DNA of 64,000 nucleotides from Desulfuromusa kysingii (GTDB lineage Bacteria > Desulfobacterota > Desulfuromonadia > Desulfuromonadales > Geopsychrobacteraceae): positions 204,068 through 268,067 of the forward strand of contig NZ_FNQN01000006.1 in assembly GCF_900107645.1 (NCBI RefSeq). The letters are read 5' to 3'. The position numbers were made by a program, and so were the translations under genes. A model generated the notes under the pieces. The model was not told the origin of the DNA and ran no database searches. It saw only the letters and a list, made by a program, of their open reading frames with translations. The stretch's first letter is position 1. Every line of letters starts with the position of its first letter. Below, piece after piece: positions 55,574 to 63,569 of the stretch.

Positions 55574-57261
55574 CAATCTTCACCACAAAGAGATCTGGAA
55601 ATTTTGTAGGTATGGTCGCCTATTTTTTCATAGAGACTTAGCATATCAATAAAAATCAGCCCCGGTTGCACCGCACATTCACCCGTGTGAAGACGTTGGA
55701 TATGGTTAGAGCGAAGAGATTCTTCCATCGCATCAATCTTATCTTCATACTCAATAGATTTAAAGCCAATTGTCTTGTCTTCAGATTCCATCGCATGGAT
55801 GACAAAGGTCAAAAACTCCATCGTTGTTTCGGCAATGCCACTGAGGTCATTGTCGCCAAAATTTGAAAAAGTAATTTTACTTTGATTCTTTTCGATGCCC
55901 AGTTGCCACAGGTTGACACAATAGTCCCCTATTCTTTCAAGGTCGTTGACAATATTCATTAACGAACTCAAGGTCTCTGAAGTCTGGGCTGAAATTGATT
56001 TTTGCGAAAGTTTCACCAGGAAGCTTAATATCTCTTGTTGCAGAACATCAACGAGTTCTTCTTTCTTTTTCAATGCACGTATCCGGGAAAAATCACCGTC
56101 ATCCAAAAATAGCGTGGTCTCTTGCACCATTTCAATTGTTACCTGTGCCATCCGACGGGTCTCCCTGCGTGCTTGACCAATAGCAACCGGAGGGGTGTTC
56201 AAGACACGATCATCAATATATTTAACCTGAAGAACATCAAGACTATCTTCACCGCGAACGATCAGGGAGGAAACTTTGGCCAATAGACCAATAAAAGGGA
56301 GGAAGAGAATGGTATTAATGACATTGAAGGCGGTGTGAGTGTTCGCAATATGGCGGGCAATATACGGTTTATCTCCGATCTCCGCCAAATAGCTATTTGC
56401 CTGGGCCTGGGTTTGAATCACAAAGTCGGCATCTCCCGGAGTAATCATGGAGATGATCTTCATAAACACAGGCATTAACAGGAGCATATACAGAACACCG
56501 ACCACATTAAACAAGAGATGGGAAAACGCGGTTCTTTTCGCGGCGAGATTGGTCCCAATCGCTGCGATATTCGTGGTAATTGTTGTTCCGATATTTTCAC
56601 CAAGGATCAGGGCAACGCTGGCTTCAAAGGATATGAGGCCGGAACTGGCAAGAACCAGAGTGATACCGATGGTCGCACTGCTGCTTTGGACAAGAACCGT
56701 GAGGAGAGCACCGATCAAAACTCCTAAGAGTTTATAATCCCCGACAAGGATGAACAGTTCTCTGAACTCGGCATTGCTCTTTAAGGGGATAAAAGCATGT
56801 TTCATGGTTAACAAGCCAAGAAACAGCAATCCCAGACCAAGAATAATTTCACCGGTATACGTATATTTTTTGTTTTTACTAAAGAGCTTGAGTCCAGCAC
56901 CTAAACCGATTGCAGGGAGAGCGAACTTGGTGATTTTAAAAGCGATGAGCTGCGCGGTGATCGTCGTCCCAATATTGGCTCCAAGAATCACCCCGATAGC
57001 TTGAATCAGTGAAAGCAGCCCCGCATTGACAAAGCCGACGACCATAACCGTGACAGCACTTGAAGATTGGATAATAGCGGTGACTGCAATACCAACAAGA
57101 GCCCCTATAAAGCGATTATCTGTCAACGCGGAGATAATTTTCCGCATCTTATCACCGGCGATTTTTTGTAGACCTTCCGACATCGTCTTCATGCCGAAAA
57201 GAAACATCCCCAAACCACCCAATAATCCAAATATGAGTTGTTGATTTAATAAGGCAGACAT
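55573..57261 (-). CDS. Na/Pi cotransporter (NptA-like) with PhoU-like tail
   Basis: A 562-residue protein. The N-terminal part is two inverted Na_Pi_cotrans repeats with the QSSSA motif (IIQSSSAVTVMVVGF near 62-76 and VLVQSSSATIGITLVLA about 190-206) and about eight helices. The C-terminal about 220 residues are a PhoU-like helical domain in the cytoplasm. It probably takes up or exports phosphate with sodium, which fits the Na+-NQR in this genome. Confidence 0.93.
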   Translation of the reverse strand: MSALLNQQLIFGLLGGLGMFLFGMKTMSEGLQKIAGDKMRKIISALTDNRFIGALVGIAVTAIIQSSSAVTVMVVGFVNAGLLSLIQAIGVILGANIGTTITAQLIAFKITKFALPAIGLGAGLKLFSKNKKYTYTGEIILGLGLLFLGLLTMKHAFIPLKSNAEFRELFILVGDYKLLGVLIGALLTVLVQSSSATIGITLVLASSGLISFEASVALILGENIGTTITTNIAAIGTNLAAKRTAFSHLLFNVVGVLYMLLLMPVFMKIISMITPGDADFVIQTQAQANSYLAEIGDKPYIARHIANTHTAFNVINTILFLPFIGLLAKVSSLIVRGEDSLDVLQVKYIDDRVLNTPPVAIGQARRETRRMAQVTIEMVQETTLFLDDGDFSRIRALKKKEELVDVLQQEILSFLVKLSQKSISAQTSETLSSLMNIVNDLERIGDYCVNLWQLGIEKNQSKITFSNFGDNDLSGIAETTMEFLTFVIHAMESEDKTIGFKSIEYEDKIDAMEESLRSNHIQRLHTGECAVQPGLIFIDMLSLYEKIGDHTYKISRSLCGED

Positions 57262-57360
57262 CGTTCCTCCACAGAGGATTATCTCAGAACAATCGACTTA
57301 AAAGCATAAGCAATATAAAAACTTACCCACGGATAGTATACCGTGGGCAGGGTCTTCTCA

Positions 57361-57390
57361 ATAAAAAAAGTCGGCATCAACTGCCGACTT
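57361..57390 (-). terminator. Terminator of the cyclic-nucleotide-binding protein gene
   Basis: AAGTCGGCA and TGCCGACTT form a perfect 9-bp stem with a five-base loop. On the minus strand it is followed by seven T residues. Confidence 0.92.
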
Positions 57391-57415
57391 AGGTGCAAAT
57401 ATCTTCAAGCGTTAA

Positions 57416-57892
57416 TTACCTTTTCCGTGCCAGACTGACTGTAAGCATGGCCCGATAATCTTTTTTGGCTCTGCGTATCCGGGCGCTAAACAATCTAACG
57501 ATATTTAGAGTCAACTGTAAACCAAGGCGTGGGTGTTCGCTCACCAGGGTATTAAACCTGCTCCGGTGCAGGATAAAAAGGGTGGCGTTTTCAGAAATTC
57601 TTGCCCGGACTTGACGATTTCCGCCATCAATCACAGCCATCTCGCCAAAAACATCGCCAGAGGTCAAGGTCATCAAATCAACCTCATCGACTTCGGCCAA
57701 CATTTGCGAAATTTTTACCGTTCCCTGTTGAATCAGATAGAGAGATTCACCCGGCATATTTTCGACAAAGACAGTCTTACCTTCTGCAATTTGCTTAGCA
57801 GTGAAGATTGAACCTAGATATTCGATCTCTTTAGCAGCCAACCCCTCAAAAAGTGGACTACCGCTCAGTTCTGTAAGGTTTACCAGGCTCAT
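57416..57892 (-). CDS. Cyclic-nucleotide-binding-domain protein
   Basis: The 158 residues are mostly one CNB (Crp-like) sensor domain (about 10-130): LFEGLAAKEIEYLGSIFTAKQI, GESLYLIQQGTVKIS, and the phosphate-binding cassette region GDVFGEMAVIDGGNRQVRARI. There is no helix-turn-helix, so it is not a transcription factor of the Crp type. It lies 30 bases after the gamma carbonic anhydrase gene. Confidence 0.9.
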   Translation of the reverse strand: MSLVNLTELSGSPLFEGLAAKEIEYLGSIFTAKQIAEGKTVFVENMPGESLYLIQQGTVKISQMLAEVDEVDLMTLTSGDVFGEMAVIDGGNRQVRARISENATLFILHRSRFNTLVSEHPRLGLQLTLNIVRLFSARIRRAKKDYRAMLTVSLARKR

Positions 57893-57920
57893 AAATGTCC
57901 CCTTCAGTCAATAATGACGC

Positions 57921-58427
57921 TCAGCATTTATAATTTTCTGCATAGTGCACATAATGTTTGGCCGACTGCTTAAGATCATCAACTTCTTTTTCAGATAAAT
58001 GACGTTTAAACCTAGCCGGTGCTCCAGCATATAATGTCCCTGAAGGGATAGATGTTCCCGGCGTCACTAACGCTCCCGCTGCAACCATCGCGTCATCTGC
58101 GACTTCAGCCCCATCGAGGACAATCGCCCCCATTCCAATCAGACAGCGGTTGCCAATCTTGCACCCATGCAAGATGACATTATGCCCCACAGTGACATCA
58201 TCGCCGATAATCGTCGGATAAATATCATGGGTCACATGAATAACTGTTCCATCCTGGATGTTGCTGCGATCGCCAATATGGATAGAATTGACATCTCCAC
58301 GGATAACAACCTGAAACCAGACACTGGAATCAACCCCGATGACCACATCACCAATAATCTCGGCTGATGCAGCACAAAAAACCGTTGGATCCAGCTTTGG
58401 CGATAATCCTTGATATTTGTGTAACAT
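57921..58427 (-). CDS. Gamma-class carbonic anhydrase family protein
   Basis: A 168-residue left-handed beta-helix protein of hexapeptide repeats (VVIGVDSSVW, SIHIGDRSNIQDGTVIHVTHD, VTVGHNVILHGCKIGNRCLIGMGAIVLDG). The zinc-binding histidines are visible in VIHVTHD and VGHNVILHG. Proteins of the YrdA/PaaY type may have weak carbonic anhydrase or thioesterase activity. Trimeric cytoplasmic enzyme. Confidence 0.93.
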   Translation of the reverse strand: MLHKYQGLSPKLDPTVFCAASAEIIGDVVIGVDSSVWFQVVIRGDVNSIHIGDRSNIQDGTVIHVTHDIYPTIIGDDVTVGHNVILHGCKIGNRCLIGMGAIVLDGAEVADDAMVAAGALVTPGTSIPSGTLYAGAPARFKRHLSEKEVDDLKQSAKHYVHYAENYKC

Positions 58428-58440
58428 AGCTCTCTCATGA

Positions 58441-58478
58441 AATAAAAAGACCTATTCACTGGACGTGAACAGGTCTTT
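58441..58478. terminator. Terminator of the IHF gene
   Basis: AAAGACCT-TTCAC arms (one internal mismatch) pair with GTGAA-AGGTCTTT around a five-base loop; on the minus strand a run of five T residues follows. Confidence 0.88.
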
Positions 58479-58502
58479 ATTGGTTTATATCCGGTAGGTT
58501 AG

Positions 58503-58778
58503 TTAGCTATCAACCCGTTCTCGTAGTTCTTTGCCAACCTTAAAGAAGGGTAATTTTTTTTCATTCACCTGGATGATTTCTCCAGTTTTAGGATTACGGC
58601 CCATATAGGCCTTATATTCTTTCACCATAAAACTACCAAAACCACGAATTTCAATCCGGTCATTATCGATTAAAGCTTGCGACATAGCATCAAATATCAG
58701 ATTAACAATCTGCTCTGACTTTTTGTAAGTCAAATTGTTCTTAATCGACAATGTTTCTACGAGTTCAGACTTATTCAT
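58503..58778 (-). CDS. ihfB: Integration host factor beta-type protein
   Basis: A 91-residue DNA-bending protein of the HU/IHF family. It starts MNKSELVETLSIKNNLTYKK and carries IEIRGFGSFMVKEYKAYMGRNPKTGE, the beta-arm with the intercalating proline. The ending FFKVGKELRERV is more like IHF-beta than HU. It is a single minus-strand gene with its own terminator. Confidence 0.9.
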   Translation of the reverse strand: MNKSELVETLSIKNNLTYKKSEQIVNLIFDAMSQALIDNDRIEIRGFGSFMVKEYKAYMGRNPKTGEIIQVNEKKLPFFKVGKELRERVDS

Positions 58779-58895
58779 AACGCCCCCCTTACGGGTATTT
58801 AGAGGATCAAACTCAAATTACAATAGTTTCATGACTATACAATATTTTAAACACATGTCAAGAAGAGTCCATACAACCCAAGTATCTAAATAGTC

Positions 58896-59462
58896 TCAGA
58901 TTATTGTAAAAGGCGATAATGTCCAGATAACTTTGGCTTCCTGATCACCAATGTTCTCCCAGCGATGGGGCAAGTGAGACTTAAAGCAAAGGCTATCTCC
59001 GGCCTCAAGAAGGTAAACTTCATCGGTAACGGTCATCTTTAAGTGCCCTTCCAGAATATAGATCAATTCATCGCCGGGGTGATACATGTTGCTTTCACCA
59101 CTCTTACCACCCTTCTGCACGGTGCAGTAAAATGACATAAATTGTGGGTCACGAAGTCCCGATGTGAAGGACTCGGTATGCATATTGTGTTCATCATCAT
59201 AGACCGTCTTATCACGACCACCGGTGCGCGTAAAGACAACTTCATGCGATGAAGAGACATCTTCAACAAAATAATTGATACTCTTGTCAAAAACATTCGC
59301 CAGCCGCATAAGAATTTCAACAGACGGGATGGTTAGACCCCGTTCAATCCTGGATATCATGTTCGATGACACTTGCGATTTATCGGCCAGAATTTGTATC
59401 GTCAAGTCGTGCTTCAGGCGAATCTCTTTTAATTTTTTCCCGACAATTTTTTTAACTTGCAT
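58896..59462 (-). CDS. XRE-cupin transcriptional regulator, copy 1
   Basis: The 188 residues comprise an N-terminal helix-turn-helix (about 8-62: LKEIRLKHDLTIQILADKSQVSSNMISRIERGLTIPSVEILMRLA) and a C-terminal cupin (about 110-180: MYHPGDELIYILEGHLKMTV ... SLCFKSHLPHRWENIG). Such regulators sense a small molecule in the cupin and often control amino acid or polyamine genes. It lies 43 bases after copy 2 on the same strand. Confidence 0.9.
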   Translation of the reverse strand: MQVKKIVGKKLKEIRLKHDLTIQILADKSQVSSNMISRIERGLTIPSVEILMRLANVFDKSINYFVEDVSSSHEVVFTRTGGRDKTVYDDEHNMHTESFTSGLRDPQFMSFYCTVQKGGKSGESNMYHPGDELIYILEGHLKMTVTDEVYLLEAGDSLCFKSHLPHRWENIGDQEAKVIWTLSPFTII

Positions 59463-59504
59463 GGCGGCTTTCCCTTCTGCCTAAATTACATTTGCTCGAC
59501 TACT

Positions 59505-60065
59505 TCAAACATTTGGTGGTGGAGAAACAACCCAGAGGATCTTAGCCTGCTGATTCTTCAGGTTTTTCCAACTGTGTGGCAAAGTTGCTTTAAAACTGAG
59601 GGAGTCGCCAGGCTCCAGATGAAACGCTTCCCCATCAATAACAAAGTCCAAACAGCCTTCAAGAACCATAGCAAACTCTTCACCGGTATGGACCATTCCC
59701 CCCTCACCGCTATCACAGTAGGGTTCTAATGTGTCGACGAAAACCGAAAACCCAGGATCGCGTAAACCCTGGGTCAGACTGGAGATCTGATGTTTGTCTT
59801 CAAAAAAGAAAATGGGCTCTCCCTGCCCCGAAGGGGTAAAAACGATATTATTCCCCTTTTCAGCCTCTTCAACAAAGTAACTCAAGCTTAGCCCCAGAGA
59901 ATCAGCCAATTTCATCAGAATCTCAACCGATGGGATCGTCAGACCCCGCTCGATTCTGGAGATCATATTCGATGACACGTGGGACATCTCAGCAAGATTT
60001 TGTATCGTTTTATCTCGCTTTAAACGAGATGACTTCAATTTACGACCTATAAGTTTTTTAACCAT
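59505..60065 (-). CDS. XRE-cupin transcriptional regulator, copy 2
   Basis: The ATG at 60065 gives 186 residues starting MVKKLIGRKLKS, aligned with copy 1; an upstream ATG at 60080 adds five residues. The helix-turn-helix (LAEMSHVSSNMISRIERGLTIPSVEILMKLA) is nearly the same as in copy 1, so the two may bind the same DNA site. The cupin part (GMVHTGEEFAMVLEGCLDFVI ... SLSFKATLPHSWKNL) has diverged more, suggesting different ligands. Tandem duplication is evident. Confidence 0.9.
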   Translation of the reverse strand: MVKKLIGRKLKSSRLKRDKTIQNLAEMSHVSSNMISRIERGLTIPSVEILMKLADSLGLSLSYFVEEAEKGNNIVFTPSGQGEPIFFFEDKHQISSLTQGLRDPGFSVFVDTLEPYCDSGEGGMVHTGEEFAMVLEGCLDFVIDGEAFHLEPGDSLSFKATLPHSWKNLKNQQAKILWVVSPPPNV

Positions 60066-60235
60066 TCCAACGCACTCCATTATATTTTTGAAAAATCACT
60101 TTATCATTGCGACATAAGGGTGTCAACCTTATATGGGATAGATAATTCATTAATGGTAGTCCATATCGGGTAATAGGCTATTTCTTGAACTAATTTGACC
60201 GCTAAGGACGTTATTATTGAAGACATTAAGAGATA

Positions 60236-62650
60236 TTATACCATATCGAGTTTTTCACGAATCCGGGTCAACAGTTCAATCGGCTGGATAGGTTTATTCA
60301 AGAGGAGAACTTCATCCCAGAATAAGCCCTGTTCATGCAGAGAATCAAAAGTATAGCCGCTCATAAAAATAACGGGAATCTGGGTTTTCTTGCGAATCTC
60401 CTGATAAAATTCTGGTCCCTTAATTCCCGGCATGACAACATCCGATAAGATTAAAGAGATCTTCTCCCGTTGTTTTTCCAGAACCTGTAGCGCCGCTTCA
60501 GCACAATCATTGACGATAACCTGATAGCCAACTGTGGTTAAAATACTCTGTGTTGAATCCCGCACGAGGGGATCGTCCTCAACCAACATGATCGTCTCGT
60601 CCCCGCCCGGAAGTTGAGCGTGGCAGTTTACGGGAGAAGGAGCAACAGGCTGAAGTGTCAGCGGCAGATAAATTTTAAACTCTGAGCCCTTCCCTAGCAG
60701 GCTATCAACCAGAACATAACCTTTATGCTGCTTGACAATCCCCCAGACCATGGCTAAACCAAGCCCTGTCCCCTTGCCAGTATCTTTAGTGGTAAAAAAA
60801 GGGTCAAAAATCTTCTGCTGAATTTCTCTGGGGATCCCATCACCATTATCCTCAACACGAATAAGGGCATAGGTTCCAGGTTCTCCATAACCATACATCT
60901 GGCAAAAGCTGCGATCAATCTGGGTCTGTTCGGTTGTTATCTTCAGTTCTCCACCGTCACGCATGGCATCCCGTGCGTTGGTCGCCAGATTAACCAACAC
61001 CTGCTCAATCTGTGAATAATCGGCAAGAGCCACAAGAGGATGTTTTGACAAAAATAATATTTTATCAATTCGCTCACCGATAACGCGTGCAATAAAATCC
61101 TGGATGTTGAGAATCAGTGCGTTCAAATCAACTGGAGTCGAAGGTTCAGACTTTTTACGGCTGTAGGCCAGCAACCCATGAGTGAGCTTAGAACCCCTCT
61201 CAGCCGCTTCGCCAATCTTTTGAATCTTGGCCAACAACTTGGGATTATCAGTTATCTGTGATTCAAGTAAGCCGACGTACCCTGATATCACCGTTAAAAT
61301 GTTGTTAAAATCATGGGCAATCCCACCAGTCAGGGTTCCAATTGCCTCCATCCGCTGAGAGTGTTGCAATTGCTTTTCTAACGTTTTTCGCCGCGAGATG
61401 TCGATAAAAGTAATCACCCCACCAACCAGCTGATGGTCAAGCGCCATCGGATGTCCCCAATATTCAACAGGGATCAGACGCCCATCACGATGGGTAAAAA
61501 AACCATCCTCGCTACTGATCTTCTCCCCCATGGTGATCGAAGAGATAAACGGGCAGACATCCGTCGAAGGGGTTTGCTCATCGAAGAAATCAGAGTGGAT
61601 CAATTGCCAGAAACTGTTGCCAATCAAGTCCTGCTCGTCATCGTAACCAAGGATTTTTACCGCAGAAGGGTTGCAGAACTCGATAATGCCTTCGAGATTG
61701 ATCCCAACGATAGCTTCAGCCGTCGAGCTGAACAGAGTGCGCAGCATCTCCTCACTATGAGAAATCTCACGGACAAAGCGCATACGCTCACATTCAGCTG
61801 CGGCACGTGAAGCGATAATCGATAGAAGCTCCTCAACATGGGGGACATGCTGTAAGGGGGTCAACGAATGAGCGCAAACCATCCCTAAGACTTGCCGATC
61901 ATGCCCCAGCATCGGACAGCCAATAAACCCTGAAACATGTTGTAAAATTTCATCGTCATTATTGACAAACAATGAATTCGCATTTTCCGGATAGAAACAA
62001 AACTTGCCGTTCAGAATTTCCCGGAAAGGGAGAAAATTGACGGGTAGAGAATAGGCTTGCTTTTGCTGCCCGGCACAGTAACTGGCTTTAATTTCGAGCT
62101 GATCATCTTGCAATAATGAAATACAGGCGCCATCGACATTGAGCCAGCTACAGAGATTACGGACAATCTCATCAAGACACTCTTGCCCTGTGAGTCCGAC
62201 GGTACTGCGGACCAAGGCTTGAATAGAAGCTTCATAGTCTTCGCGCAGGGTAATGTCTCTGGCCACTGAAAAAAACACATTCTGGCCGCCTAATTCAAAC
62301 AGCTGGATACCAATCTCAACTGGCACCCAAATCCCATCAGGCCGTAGCAAATGGGTCTTAAACAGCGTCTTTCCAGTTTCCTGTATGGTCTGAATAATTG
62401 TCTTAAACGCGCCCTTCTCTTCCATCGCAACACGGTCAATGTCATCGGGAGAGAGTTCCAACAACTCATCTCGGCCCATATCGAGCAATGCACAAGCGAC
62501 ATCGTTGACTTCAATATATCGCCCAGGTAAGCCATCAGCCCGACACTCGGAGATAAAAACAGCGTCTGCGATGCCGTTAAAAAGGCGTAAAAAATATTCC
62601 CCACCCTGATCCAATTTGGTTATATCAATCACGAGATATCTCCATTTCAT
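60236..62650 (-). CDS. Hybrid sensor histidine kinase with PAS and GAF domains
   Basis: This soluble kinase has 804 residues: PAS (about 20-135), GAF (about 150-295), PAS (about 300-420), dimerisation domain with H446 in GGIAHDFNNIL, ATPase domain with NARDA, DNGDGIP and GTGLGLAMVWGIV motifs, and a C-terminal receiver (about 680-804) with VEDDPLVRDS and the acceptor Asp in LILSDVVMPG. There is no membrane segment, so it senses a cytoplasmic signal. A GTG at 62632 with GGAG seven bases upstream is a better start than the ATG at 62650. No separate response regulator is adjacent. Confidence 0.92.
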   Translation of the reverse strand: MKWRYLVIDITKLDQGGEYFLRLFNGIADAVFISECRADGLPGRYIEVNDVACALLDMGRDELLELSPDDIDRVAMEEKGAFKTIIQTIQETGKTLFKTHLLRPDGIWVPVEIGIQLFELGGQNVFFSVARDITLREDYEASIQALVRSTVGLTGQECLDEIVRNLCSWLNVDGACISLLQDDQLEIKASYCAGQQKQAYSLPVNFLPFREILNGKFCFYPENANSLFVNNDDEILQHVSGFIGCPMLGHDRQVLGMVCAHSLTPLQHVPHVEELLSIIASRAAAECERMRFVREISHSEEMLRTLFSSTAEAIVGINLEGIIEFCNPSAVKILGYDDEQDLIGNSFWQLIHSDFFDEQTPSTDVCPFISSITMGEKISSEDGFFTHRDGRLIPVEYWGHPMALDHQLVGGVITFIDISRRKTLEKQLQHSQRMEAIGTLTGGIAHDFNNILTVISGYVGLLESQITDNPKLLAKIQKIGEAAERGSKLTHGLLAYSRKKSEPSTPVDLNALILNIQDFIARVIGERIDKILFLSKHPLVALADYSQIEQVLVNLATNARDAMRDGGELKITTEQTQIDRSFCQMYGYGEPGTYALIRVEDNGDGIPREIQQKIFDPFFTTKDTGKGTGLGLAMVWGIVKQHKGYVLVDSLLGKGSEFKIYLPLTLQPVAPSPVNCHAQLPGGDETIMLVEDDPLVRDSTQSILTTVGYQVIVNDCAEAALQVLEKQREKISLILSDVVMPGIKGPEFYQEIRKKTQIPVIFMSGYTFDSLHEQGLFWDEVLLLNKPIQPIELLTRIREKLDMV

Positions 62651-62789
62651 TAGAAATTCGTGGCATTGTAGCGACTGAAGAATAAAATCGCTAGAAGATT
62701 GACAATCTTAATATAAAAATTTACTTTGCAAACCAGCACGGCTATGCTAATTTTCTGCGGTTCTAAAAATAGCTATAGGAGAAAGTTGC

Positions 62790-63080
62790 ATGACTTCACT
62801 TTTAATTGGACTTCATATTGTTGTTTCAATCGCTTTGATCGTTATCGTTCTGTTGCAAATGGGTAAAGGTGCTCAGGCAGGCGCTTCGTTCGGTGCTGGT
62901 GGTAGCCAAGCCATGTTTGGATCTACCGGTGGTAACTTCATGAGTAAAGTCACTGTTGCGGCAGCGATAATATTCATGTTAACCAGTTTAAGTCTGGCTT
63001 ATTTCTACGGATCAGCAACATCCAAGTCGGTGATGCCCAGCTCTGTAGATGTACCCATATCGGCACCTGCACCAGAATAG
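62790..63080 (+). CDS. secG: Preprotein translocase subunit SecG
   Basis: A 96-residue two-helix protein: LLIGLHIVVSIALIVIVLLQ, then GKGAQAGASFGAGGSQAMFGSTGG, then FMSKVTVAAAIIFMLTSLSLAYF. This is the standard SecG layout. AGGAGA precedes the ATG. tRNA-Leu follows, as in many genomes. Confidence 0.96.
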   Translation: MTSLLIGLHIVVSIALIVIVLLQMGKGAQAGASFGAGGSQAMFGSTGGNFMSKVTVAAAIIFMLTSLSLAYFYGSATSKSVMPSSVDVPISAPAPE

Positions 63081-63098
63081 AAATATTTAAATTTATTA

Positions 63099-63128
63099 TT
63101 GACAACCGAAGTTACGGTTGAGTATAAG
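63099..63128 (+). promoter_or_regulatory. Promoter of tRNA-Leu
   Basis: TTGACA (63099-63104), an 18-base spacer and TATAAG (63123-63128), ending 14 bases before the tRNA. Confidence 0.75.
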
Positions 63129-63142
63129 TTACAACCTGATTT

Positions 63143-63229
63143 GCCGAAGTGGTGGAACTGGTAGACACGCCATCTTGAGGGGGTGGTGGGCAATTGCTCG
63201 TGCGAGTTCGAGTCTCGCCTTCGGCACCA
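63143..63229 (+). tRNA. tRNA-Leu (anticodon GAG)
   Basis: A class II tRNA with a long variable arm. Acceptor GCCGAAG pairs with CTTCGGC, followed by A-CCA (encoded). The anticodon stem CCATC/GGTGG encloses the loop TTGAGGG, anticodon GAG. The T arm is GCGAG-TTCGAGT-CTCGC. Length 87 bases. Confidence 0.95.
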
Positions 63230-63243
63230 ACAAATACTGATAG

Positions 63244-63277
63244 AAACGGCTGCTTATGTTAATAAGTAGCCGTTTTT
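63244..63277 (+). terminator. Terminator of tRNA-Leu
   Basis: AAACGGCTGCTTAT pairs with ATAAGTAGCCGTTT (one mismatch) around a four-base loop and runs into TTTTT. Confidence 0.88.
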
Positions 63278-63299
63278 ACGTTGTACGAGGATCTACACC

Positions 63300-63387
63300 A
63301 AATAAAGGTGCCAGAGAGGATTTGTGGGTCAAAAGAATTGGGCAGAAGAACTGTATGACCGGGGTTGTAATCTTTGAGTCGCGGCAT
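63300..63387 (-). pseudogene. N-terminal scrap of a transposase
   Basis: The minus-strand frame starting at 63387 reads MPRLKDYNPGHTVLLPNSF, then DPQILSGTF. This is the start of an IS1182/IS4-like transposase (family start MPR(Y/F)KDY ... SF ... QILPGTF). It ends after about 30 residues, so this is a remnant only. Confidence 0.6.
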
Positions 63388-63452
63388 GTTTCCCCTCCCT
63401 TGAAAAAGCATGACAACCGCAGACAAATAACATATTTTAGGGTTTTTCTACA

Positions 63453-63569
63453 GCCTCAACGGTTCATGATAACCGGCGGCGACGCGAAGTTTTGGCCACC
63501 ACCGCAATTTTAGTTTTTGATTTCAAATTTCCACAGACGTATTTTCCGTCCGGTTGATTACGTTGATAC
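63453..63569. other. Decayed integron attC-like sequence
   Basis: This stretch shares with the site at 29373-29478 the blocks AACGGTT, GATAACCGGCGGCGACGCGA and, on the other side, TCCGGTTGATT. The inner arms AACCGGCGG and CCGTCCGGTT pair with one extra base, as in attC. The outer cores are imperfect (CCTCAAC and GTTGATA), so recombination is doubtful. The IS110-type element begins right after it. Confidence 0.5.
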
